Part shown: positions 27,108 to 34,166 of the stretch, piece after piece | How the letters are laid out: each line of letters opens with the position of its first letter | Position numbering within the stretch: the stretch's first letter is position 1 | Origin: Acidobacteriota bacterium | GTDB lineage: Bacteria; Acidobacteriota; UBA6911; RPQK01; JACQSY01 | DNA length: 37,722 nucleotides | Assembly: GCA_016211085.1 (NCBI GenBank) | Contig: JACQSY010000001.1 | Span: 1 to 37,722, forward strand | Direction: 5' to 3' | Program-made: the position numbers and the translations under genes | Notes under the pieces: generated by a model | What the model saw: only the letters and a program-made list of their open reading frames with translations | Databases searched by the model: none | Told to the model about the DNA's origin: nothing

Positions 27108-27797
27108 TCAGCACCATCGTGACGGTGTCAGTCGGTAGACGAGCAACTCTGCGACAGCCGCCGTCCCGTGCTTAAGCGGTTTGAAGCTCCCGTCGGGGGC
27201 GTGGAAATAAGGAACCGCAACCTCCAAAACGGAAAGTTGTTTCATTCGTACCTTATGAAAAAACTCTGCGTGAAAATTGAAACCGTCGCTGCTTAGCTGA
27301 AGCCTCCATACCGGCTCTCGACGGAACACCACCATCCCGCTGCCGATATCACGCACGTTGACGCCACAGAGTTGCTTAACAAGTCGATAGTAAAGACGGG
27401 AAGCGACCCGCCTTGCAAACGGCAGCACGCTGGGTACGCCTCCGCAGTACTTGGATGCGACCACGACGTCATACTGGGCGCTCTCCTCAATAAGGTGTGG
27501 CAAATGCGTCACGTCGAAAGACAAATCGATGTCGAGATAAACGCAAACCTCCCCGCGTGCTTCGCCGATGAGGCGTCTTAAGGTGTATCCCAAGCCGCGG
27601 TGGAGATGTCTGAACACGCGCAGACGGTCGTCCTGGTGGAACAGCCGCATCAGAACGGCCGCCGAGTCATCGCTGCTGCCGTCATCTCCGAATAAGATCT
27701 CCAAGCGAGGAGGGCGCCCCAGCGCCTGCAGGATCCTGGCGCTTGCCTCCGCGGCCCTGGCTCCGGAATTGTAAACAGGGATCAGTACCGAGATCAT
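27108..27797 (-). CDS. Glycosyltransferase family 2 protein
   Basis: 229 residues from ATG 27797 on the minus strand (a GTG two codons earlier is possible). The N terminus ISVLIPVYNSG and the segment EILFGDDGSSDDSAAVL are the nucleotide-sugar-binding face of GT-A enzymes, and VYLDIDLSF supplies the DxD-type metal motif (DID). RDIGSGMVVFRREP is reminiscent of polyprenyl-phosphate mannosyl/glucosyltransferases, but there is no C-terminal membrane segment. It may therefore act on a lipid carrier or on surface polysaccharide precursors in the cytoplasm. The nearest neighbour on the strand is a predicted lipoprotein 97 nt upstream. Substrate unknown. Confidence 0.85.
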   Translation of the reverse strand: MISVLIPVYNSGARAAEASARILQALGRPPRLEILFGDDGSSDDSAAVLMRLFHQDDRLRVFRHLHRGLGYTLRRLIGEARGEVCVYLDIDLSFDVTHLPHLIEESAQYDVVVASKYCGGVPSVLPFARRVASRLYYRLVKQLCGVNVRDIGSGMVVFRREPVWRLQLSSDGFNFHAEFFHKVRMKQLSVLEVAVPYFHAPDGSFKPLKHGTAAVAELLVYRLTPSRWC

Positions 27798-27893
27798 CGC
27801 CACAAGGGAGTCATTCTCAGTCCGGTTTCCGCGCCCGTTTCAATCAAGGGGAAATTCCCTTCAGTGCCTTCCGGAACTCTCAGCCAAAACTGC

Positions 27894-28520
27894 CTACCAG
27901 AACTTCCATTCAAGGCCCACGCCAATTCCCCTGGGTTCCCTCCGGAAACCGCTGTGCCGGAATTCGATGATGCCGAAAAGATTTCCGCTGACCCGCCTGC
28001 CCACCTGCCATTCCGTGACGATGCGGTCCGGCTTCATGTTGTAGTCGAAAAAACCTTCTACGTATGTGTTCTGGCCGAAGTTCTTGAGTCCTGAGAAGTG
28101 GAACTGTGCGCCGAAATCGTTAGTGGAAACCGGCGTCAGCTTGATAGTCCAACGATCGCGTCCGGAGAATCCGGGCAACGAGGGCGGGTAGATAATTCCA
28201 AAGCGCGTAGTTCCTCTCGGCGAGCGATACTCTCGGTTGAATTCCACCACCCCTCCCACTTTTTTGTAGACAGGTTGGCTGACCTGATACTCCAGGTAAC
28301 GCGCCCCTTCTTTTCCCGCTCCGAGGTCGTAGAAACCAAACAAGCGGGTCCCTGCCTTCGGATGCGCAACACTTCCCGTCACGGTCTGGGTCAGGGCGCC
28401 GCGAGTGTCATTGTATCCGGAAATTTTCAAAGTAGAGACGGCCCGGCAGCCCAAAGCCAGCGAAATTAAAAGCCCCGGAAGAATCATCCGGGCATGACGA
28501 GACTTCAAAGCGCAGCGCAC
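27894..28520 (-). CDS. Predicted lipoprotein / small outer-membrane protein
   Basis: Not a recognised family. From GTG 28520 it has 208 residues: a positive N terminus (RCALKSRHAR), a hydrophobic run and the lipobox LALGC, so the mature protein probably starts at that cysteine. The rest is rich in alternating polar/aromatic stretches (TRLFGFYDLGAG, FHFSGLKNFGQNTYVEGFFDY) and ends in tryptophan (GVGLEWKFW), suggesting a beta-rich, possibly barrel-forming envelope protein. The start could also be ATG 28487; the far upstream ATG at 28637 has no ribosome site and gives an implausible leader. It precedes the glycosyltransferase gene on the same strand. Confidence 0.6.
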   Translation of the reverse strand: MRCALKSRHARMILPGLLISLALGCRAVSTLKISGYNDTRGALTQTVTGSVAHPKAGTRLFGFYDLGAGKEGARYLEYQVSQPVYKKVGGVVEFNREYRSPRGTTRFGIIYPPSLPGFSGRDRWTIKLTPVSTNDFGAQFHFSGLKNFGQNTYVEGFFDYNMKPDRIVTEWQVGRRVSGNLFGIIEFRHSGFRREPRGIGVGLEWKFW

Positions 28521-29779
28521 TGTTTTCTGGGTTCCTATTGCAAACTCTCTTGGGCATTCCTCAGGGTGCCCCCACCTCGCCAAAGCGGCGGTGAACGGAG
28601 AGAACCCAACGATACGCAGGGTGCGGATGGCGGTCAAGCCTTATCGTCGCCCCAAAAGTCCTTTAGCCTGCTTTAGAAGCGTCAGCTGTGATGGAAAACG
28701 AACACTCCCTAAAGCCGGCTGTTGAAGTCTCCCGAAACTTAAGTTGTGGAATTTACGTCCTTTATGGTCTCCACCCTTTTGAAGTCTTTTCGGAACAAAG
28801 CTTGCTCAAGAGGTGACGGCGGGATTTTCAGGAGAAGGGAATGACGCAAAAAGGTTTGCACTCGGCTCGGGCCCTCATGAAGATCACCGGGCAAGAAAGG
28901 GGTCCGCGCTTTCACCCCTTTTCGCGTCACCCGCTCCTGACCGGCACAGCCAGTTAAAAACATCCTCCAGAGAGCCAGAGGATGGGCATCAGTGCCGGGC
29001 TGGAGACACAGCAACCCTGCTGGGAAAAGGTTCACGCTTACCGCTCCTGTTCTTATGTAACTTCTCGAGAAACCTTGCTTCAAGGTTTCAGCGTGGACCC
29101 CTCCAGTAGGGGCATCCCGTCAACAGGGGAAGGATCGTTGGCCGGACTTGGTTCGCTGGCACTCGCTCCGCCTGGTCCTTCCCCTTTAAGTTTTGTGAGC
29201 AAGTTAAGGCAGCGCCTGGTAAGAGTTCGGAACAATGGGGTCGCACCACAAACCCGAGCCTGGCACTGGTTCTTTCGCAACGCATGCAGGATTCTTTGAC
29301 TATTTTTTTTCACGACTGGCGGTTTCAAGAAGTCCGCCCCATGATTTTTGAATCTCTGCTCTTGTTCCCTCTTTACCCACGTGCCACCGAGGCACGCGAC
29401 GCCGGGCTGGCGCGCCCGGCGTCAAAAATGGCAAACGACTCTTACGCGCAGTCGCTGTTTTCAATTTTAAAGCGGGTTAATGGAAATTCGGCGCACCCCC
29501 TGCGTCGAACCTGAAGCCGGGGGTAATCTGACTCCAACCATAGTCACAATCCCCTTGCCCCCGGCTTCGACCTTACGCAAAAACAACTCTTTGGGTTGAA
29601 TCCAACACACCGTTGTTGGATTTCACACAGTCGCTGGGGATGCGCTTGAACTACTTTGGGGTCCATGTCGCTAAAAACCCAGAATTTAGGCTGGCAATTT
29701 GTTTTATAAAAAACCGGCTTTTGAATTGCAACTCTCAGCCCCGGGTTCCAGGCAGTATCAGCGTTAAGGGAGTTTGCTC
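28521..29779. other. Long divergent intergenic region without a supported gene
   Basis: About 1.26 kb between a minus-strand lipoprotein gene and a plus-strand response regulator. Short open frames occur on both strands (for example 28739-29083 minus), but none has a ribosome site, domain or normal composition. What it does hold is a series of clean inverted repeats (28896-29622). AAGGGAG at 29766-29772 is the ribosome site of the regulator. It may contain structured RNA, regulatory sites or decayed repeats. Confidence 0.6.
28896..29622. repeat. Hairpin-dense segment (seven inverted repeats)
   Basis: Inverted repeats read directly: AAAGGGGT/ACCCCTTT (28896-28903, 28914-28921); CATCCTC/GAGGATG (28961-28967, 28978-28984); GAAACCTTG/CAAGGTTTC (29069-29077, 29081-29089); AGGGGAAGGA/TCCTTCCCCT (29125-29134, 29176-29185); GACGCCGGGC/GCCCGGCGTC (29398-29407, 29414-29423); GAAGCCGGGGG/CCCCCGGCTTC (29513-29523, 29558-29568); AATCCAACA/TGTTGGATT (29599-29607, 29614-29622). 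All are perfect. None is followed by a T-tract, so they are not standard terminators. Purpose unknown. Confidence 0.75.
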
Positions 29780-31162
29780 ATGAAGCACGCTAACATTCTG
29801 TTGGTGGACGACGACAAGAATCTTCTTCGCGTCCTGACTTACCAGATCCAGGAGCTGGGGTTCCGCGCCAGCGGGGTCTCGGCGCCCCGTGAAGCCCTGC
29901 AGCGGTTAAAAGAAGAGAAAGTGGATTTGGTTATCACCGATCTCAAGATGCCTGAAATGGACGGCCTACAGCTCTTAAGGGAAGTCGGCAAAATCAATCC
30001 TGACCTCCCGGTTATCGTTCTCACGGCGCACGGGACGATCGACAAGGCGGTGGAAGCAATAAAAGAAGGCGCCTTTGACTTTCTGACCAAGCCTTTTGCT
30101 AAGGAACAACTCCGCCACGTAATCGCCAATGCATTGAAAATGACCCAACTGCTTCAAGACAATCGGCGTCTTTCTGAAGCGGTTCGCGAGAGGTTTCAAT
30201 TTGAAGGTTTAATCGGCGGGTCCAAGCTCTTTCAGGAAATACTCGATCTGGCCAAGCAGCTTTCCAAGGTCGATACGACCGTGCTTATCCAGGGCGAAAG
30301 CGGCACTGGGAAAGAGATCCTGGCGCGCGCCATCCATTTTCACAGCCATCGTGCCAGCAAGCCCTTCGTGGTCGTGAACTGCGGAGCCATCCCGGAAGGG
30401 CTGGTTGAATCAGAGCTGTTTGGGCACCGGCGCGGATCTTTTACGGGCGCCGTTTCCGATCAAAAAGGAAAATTTGAAACCGCCGACTCCGGCACGCTCT
30501 TCTTGGATGAGATCGGTGAGCTTCCGCTGAACAGCCAGGTGAAGCTCCTGAGGGTGCTCCAGGATGGAAAGGTGGATGTGGTGGGAGATCCCCGTCCACG
30601 CCAGGTGGACGTGCGCATCCTGGCCGCGACCAATAAAGATCTGCGGGACCTGGTCCGGCAAGGCGATTTTCGCGAGGACTTGTATTATCGTCTCTCCGTG
30701 GCCCCTCTATCACTTCCTCCACTCCGGAGACGTCGGGAGGACATTCCATTGCTGGTGCATCACTTCGTTGAAAAAATTCAAGCCAAGCTGGGAAAGACCG
30801 CCACTCTGGACCCTTCTGTGCTGGAATTGCTTCAGGGTTATGATTGGCCCGGCAATGTGCGTGAATTGGAAAACGTTGTGGAGCACCTGATTGTCTTTAA
30901 TCGAACGGGCGTGGTCCAACGCGATGAGCTTCCAGCCCACATCCGTCACCCCATGCGGCCGCTCGGCAAGGTGGTGCTGAGGCTTCCCGATGAAGGTTTT
31001 TCTCTAGAGGAACTGGAGCGCGATCTCTTATATACTGCCTTGGAGCGGCACGACTGGAATCAAACTCACGCCGCTAGTTATTTAGGCATTACCCGAAACA
31101 CGCTGATTTACCGGATGCAAAAATTCAATCTAAGACCGGAAGCTGCTTCGAGCAAACCGTGA
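29780..31162 (+). CDS. Sigma-54-dependent response regulator (NtrC family)
   Basis: 460 residues from ATG 29780, seven bases after AAGGGAG; the TTG at 29774 is a poorer start. Domains: receiver (1-120) with acidic pocket D10/D11, phosphorylation site D54 (VITDLKMPEMDG), T82 and K104; AAA+ sigma-54 activation domain (about 143-380) with Walker A GESGTGKE (172-179), loop GSFTGA (219-224, the GAFTGA loop that contacts sigma-54) and Walker B TLFLDEIGE; and a C-terminal Fis-type helix-turn-helix (HDWNQTHAASYLGITRNTLIYRM). It activates RpoN promoters on phosphorylation. The kinase gene follows 68 nt later. Its targets are unknown; a perfect sigma-54 promoter in this window precedes the hydrogenase genes. 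Confidence 0.95.
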   Translation: MKHANILLVDDDKNLLRVLTYQIQELGFRASGVSAPREALQRLKEEKVDLVITDLKMPEMDGLQLLREVGKINPDLPVIVLTAHGTIDKAVEAIKEGAFDFLTKPFAKEQLRHVIANALKMTQLLQDNRRLSEAVRERFQFEGLIGGSKLFQEILDLAKQLSKVDTTVLIQGESGTGKEILARAIHFHSHRASKPFVVVNCGAIPEGLVESELFGHRRGSFTGAVSDQKGKFETADSGTLFLDEIGELPLNSQVKLLRVLQDGKVDVVGDPRPRQVDVRILAATNKDLRDLVRQGDFREDLYYRLSVAPLSLPPLRRRREDIPLLVHHFVEKIQAKLGKTATLDPSVLELLQGYDWPGNVRELENVVEHLIVFNRTGVVQRDELPAHIRHPMRPLGKVVLRLPDEGFSLEELERDLLYTALERHDWNQTHAASYLGITRNTLIYRMQKFNLRPEAASSKP

Positions 31163-31230
31163 ACCGTGGTTGAGCTGCTCACCCGGAATACCGCGGCTTA
31201 ATAATTCTACGCGTTAAGCGAAGCCTTTGA

Positions 31231-32505
31231 ATGATGAAGTCATCGTGCTGGGGAATACTCGAATGCAGATCGGATAGAGACGAGTGCAAACCTACCCGCT
31301 ATGTCCTGCTCCTCGGCTTGATCGGTCTTATTTCCGTTGCACATTTTATCACCGATATCCGTTATCTGATGTTGCACGAGCTGTACGTGCATGCGTACTA
31401 TCTTCCCGTTATCCTGAGCGCCTTCTGGTATGGGGCGCGAGCGGGTCTCTTGGCAGCCTTCCTGGCCAGCGCATTCTTGCTCTTTCACTCCTTTTCGAGT
31501 TGGGGGCATCGTCCAGACTTGGTTTTTGACCAGGTCACGGAAACAGTGCTCTATCATCTTCTGGCTCTGGTTACCGGGGTACTCTCGCAATCGGAACGGC
31601 GGCGCAGCCAGGAACTGGAAACTGCTTCTCACGAGCTTTCCAAGGCTTATCAGAAACTTCAGGAGACATTCGATCAATTGCGCCGGGCAGACCGCCTGGC
31701 TTCGCTAGGGCAGCTGAGCGCCGGAATCGCCCATGAGATCCGCAACCCGCTGGGATCCATCCGGGGTTCAGTCGAGATCATCGAAACTGAAATTACTCCG
31801 GATCACCCGAAGCACGAGTTTGTCCAGATCATCAAAGAGGAAACAGCCCGTGTCAACAGTCTGGTTTCAGAGTTCTTGAAATTTGCGCGGCCGCCGGAGC
31901 CTTTAACGCAAGGCACCCTTATTAACGATCTCATCGATTCCACGCTGAAGATACTGCACAAGCAAGCCGAGAAATCAAACGTCGAAATCCGCCAGGATCT
32001 GGACCCTTCGATTCCTTCACTTGACCTGGACTGGAACCAGATGCGGCAGGTTCTCTTGAACATTCTGCTGAACGCTATTGAAGCCATGCCGGGAGGAGGC
32101 ATCATCGAGGTGCAGTCCTTTCTTAAGGCCGGCAATCGTGTGGTGGTTCAAATATCCGATAACGGACCCGGCATCGAAGATCATTTACTTGACTGGATTT
32201 TTGACCCCTTTTTCACCACCAAACCTCACGGTACCGGGCTGGGACTCTCGATCTCGCATCAACTCGTGGAAAATCATGGCGGGGTGCTGCGCGTCCACAA
32301 AAACAATGAGCGCGGGCTTACTTTTTCAATCGAGCTGCCGCTGGTCAAAGAGCCCGAGCTGAAAGTGCTTTCAAGCGCTCCCCAGCGTCCTGCTCTGAGG
32401 TTTACCACCAGCGGTGGATGCGAACCACGGTTTTCCCCTGCTTCAATTTGGACCACTGAAGAAGAAAAGACAGCACCTGCCCTCAGCGCCGTCACCAAAT
32501 CGTGA
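31231..32505 (+). CDS. Membrane-bound sensor histidine kinase (NtrB/AtoS-like)
   Basis: 424 residues. The N-terminal part has three or four membrane helices (about 23-42, 55-68, 72-88 and 104-118) with short loops and no large periplasmic sensor domain, so the signal is probably read in or at the membrane. A coiled-coil linker (about 121-152) leads to the HisKA domain with H168 (SAGIAHEIRNPL). The ATPase domain shows the N box (NILLNAIEAM), G1 (DNGPGIEDH), F box (DPFFTTK) and G2 (GTGLGL). A tail of about 45 residues without homology follows. It is the likely partner of the response regulator just upstream. Its signal is unknown; it lacks the PAS domain seen in HoxJ-type hydrogenase kinases. 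Confidence 0.92.
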   Translation: MMKSSCWGILECRSDRDECKPTRYVLLLGLIGLISVAHFITDIRYLMLHELYVHAYYLPVILSAFWYGARAGLLAAFLASAFLLFHSFSSWGHRPDLVFDQVTETVLYHLLALVTGVLSQSERRRSQELETASHELSKAYQKLQETFDQLRRADRLASLGQLSAGIAHEIRNPLGSIRGSVEIIETEITPDHPKHEFVQIIKEETARVNSLVSEFLKFARPPEPLTQGTLINDLIDSTLKILHKQAEKSNVEIRQDLDPSIPSLDLDWNQMRQVLLNILLNAIEAMPGGGIIEVQSFLKAGNRVVVQISDNGPGIEDHLLDWIFDPFFTTKPHGTGLGLSISHQLVENHGGVLRVHKNNERGLTFSIELPLVKEPELKVLSSAPQRPALRFTTSGGCEPRFSPASIWTTEEEKTAPALSAVTKS

Positions 32506-32579
32506 ACTCTGCTGCATGTGAGCTTCTTTCAATCCGAGGCGTGCAGGGAGCGTCGGCGGAGTAAGCGCACTTTGCAGTG

Positions 32580-32660
32580 ACAGGCCACCGCTTTTTTTTG
32601 CGGGCCACGCGTCTCCTGCCCGAAAGCGGTCTCGTGCGACCGCATCTCTGAAAGACGAAC
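32580..32660. repeat. Dispersed palindrome cluster, copy 2 (diverged)
   Basis: Resembles 26909-26975: both have GCCAC, a T-run, GCGGG, ACGCGTC and then AAGCGGTCTC followed by TGCGACCGCA. The hairpin GCGGTC/GACCGC is kept (32626-32631 and 32638-32643), while the 16-nt palindrome of copy 1 is degraded. It occupies the gap between convergent genes (32506-32774), which holds no other recognised feature. Confidence 0.55.
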
Positions 32661-32774
32661 ACCAGCCGCGTAAGCACTTTCGAAGCAGCAGGGCGCCCAA
32701 CCGGCAAAGAGGGGCGACTTACCACCGCAGTGCAGTGGGAGACGCTCTAGCGCTGGTCGCCCTGGGAACGCCTC

Positions 32775-33953
32775 CTAACCGAACAACGGATTCTGAGGCA
32801 GATCCGCGGGCCGGACGCCCCTGGCGTAAGCAGCTTTTCCAACGATGAATTCATCGTCGTTGGCTGGGGGCGTGATTCCAATAGCATTGTAGGCATTGCG
32901 AATCAACTCTCTTTGGTCGCGGCGAAGGATGTAATGTTGGTCGATTTCAGGATTCTTGAATTGATACTTCATGAGTCCGCCGTTTCCGCCCGTGCACCAT
33001 TGGTAGTACTTCAGGTGGGCCCAAGGATGAATGCCCATCGGCAGAATCGGCCTCATCAAGTCAAAGAGCGCCTGTGTAGCCGGAGCAATGTGCCAGTAGA
33101 TCTTCATGGCTTTTTCTGTTTGGCCGGCCATCATTAACTTTATAAAATCCGTCGCGTACGGCTTTTCCGGAGATTGCAGCGCTTCCACAGTCCAGGCGCC
33201 GCTCCACTGCATCCCGCAGTGTTTGATCAGCAACGGGGCCTTCACAAGATCCACGGTCCCGATCAGAATGCGCGTGCCCATTTTTTCGTAAAGGTCAAAA
33301 GTGGCCGCCGTGTCGAGCGTGGTCATCACCTTCATGGCAACGACATTGGGCAGGTCCGCCAGTCTGTTGAACACCTCAAACGGGATGTTGCTGGGGTGAA
33401 ACTTCCGGTACTGGGCTCCGTCAACAGCATAGAGCACGAGGCCCAGATTGGTACCTTCGGCAATTTGCGCCACGTGCCGATACATCGCGTCTTCAGAGTC
33501 TGTGTCGGGAGGCAGGCCCACCAGCGCATGGCTGACGCCAAGACGTTCACAAAACTGGAGCCACTCCAGAGCCGCGGCCGGCGTTCTTCCGAAGCCGCCG
33601 GTGCTGACCAGGATTTTGCCTTTTGCCTCATCCGTGACTATTTCCATCAGGCGCCTGCTTTCGGCGGGATTCTCGCCTCCGACAACAAAGGTCGAGAAGA
33701 ATCCATGCGACTCCGCTTGTCGCACGTCGTGACGAATGCCTTCCTCGTCCCACCCGGAAAAATCCGGCTTGTGCGAGGCCATGAAAATATTCTCGAATCC
33801 TTTAAAGTGTTCTCGGGCCCACTCCTTCCGCGCGGAGCGGTCCACACGCTCCTGCTCCGGTCTTGATACGGCGCTGGAAGCGTAGAGTGCACCGGGAACG
33901 GTGGCTGCAATTGCGCCTGCTGCGATCGTTTTTGAAAACTCTCTGCGATTCAT
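32775..33953 (-). CDS. Tat-exported dihydrodipicolinate synthase-fold protein
   Basis: 392 residues from ATG 33953; GGAGG five bases upstream favours it over the ATG four codons earlier. A twin-arginine signal (NRREFSKTIAAGAIAATVPG) indicates export of a folded protein. The body has the TIM-barrel layout of the DHDPS/N-acetylneuraminate lyase family, with the Schiff-base lysine probably K208 (NVVAMKVMTT) and a tyrosine at the expected preceding strand (LVLYAVDG). The family's usual YxxP(x)R/T region and GGxxG(T/E) loop are altered (VVGGENPAESRR in place of GTTGE). DHDPS itself is cytosolic, so lysine synthesis is unlikely. A role in extracellular sugar-acid or hydroxyacid breakdown is a guess. 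Confidence 0.78.
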   Translation of the reverse strand: MNRREFSKTIAAGAIAATVPGALYASSAVSRPEQERVDRSARKEWAREHFKGFENIFMASHKPDFSGWDEEGIRHDVRQAESHGFFSTFVVGGENPAESRRLMEIVTDEAKGKILVSTGGFGRTPAAALEWLQFCERLGVSHALVGLPPDTDSEDAMYRHVAQIAEGTNLGLVLYAVDGAQYRKFHPSNIPFEVFNRLADLPNVVAMKVMTTLDTAATFDLYEKMGTRILIGTVDLVKAPLLIKHCGMQWSGAWTVEALQSPEKPYATDFIKLMMAGQTEKAMKIYWHIAPATQALFDLMRPILPMGIHPWAHLKYYQWCTGGNGGLMKYQFKNPEIDQHYILRRDQRELIRNAYNAIGITPPANDDEFIVGKAAYARGVRPADLPQNPLFG

Positions 33954-34128
33954 ACTCTCCTCCATTGGATCAATAACCGGGCGTTGTGAAGATCGATTGT
34001 GATTTCTTCAATGTCACTATTACGGATTGGAAGACACCGATGTTTCTAAAATATCTTCGGAAGAGAACTACTGACTACTCCCGTATTCATGAGAAACGGC
34101 CGGTAAGCCCTTAGGTGGATCATGAGGA

Positions 34129-34155
34129 GACGGAGGCATTGGGGGAGCCTCCGTC
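34129..34155 (-). terminator. Hairpin downstream of the TonB-receptor-like gene
   Basis: Perfect 9-bp inverted repeat GACGGAGGC (34129-34137) and GCCTCCGTC (34147-34155) with a 9-nt loop, 12 nt past the stop of the minus-strand gene at 34167. The position suits a terminator, but no clear T-tract follows on the minus strand. Confidence 0.5.
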
Positions 34156-34166
34156 CCTTCTCTGCA

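Noticed and set aside
28739..29083. 114-residue minus-strand open frame in the hairpin-rich gap
   Set aside because: It starts with TTG inside a hairpin, lacks a ribosome site and has no recognisable domain; the region is better seen as non-coding.
29157..29173. TGGCAC followed by a GC doublet, possible second sigma-54 promoter
   Set aside because: The -12 part reads CCGC rather than TTGC and the site is over 600 nt from the next gene. A further TGGCAC at 29261 lacks the -12 element at proper spacing.
29398..29423. GC-rich 10-bp hairpin as a terminator
   Set aside because: It is followed by A residues, not a T-tract, on the plus strand, and no T-tract follows on the minus strand; no gene ends nearby.
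33174..33866. 230-residue plus-strand open frame inside the Tat-exported DHDPS-fold gene
   Set aside because: The minus-strand frame has a Tat signal, ribosome site and family motifs; the plus-strand frame has none.
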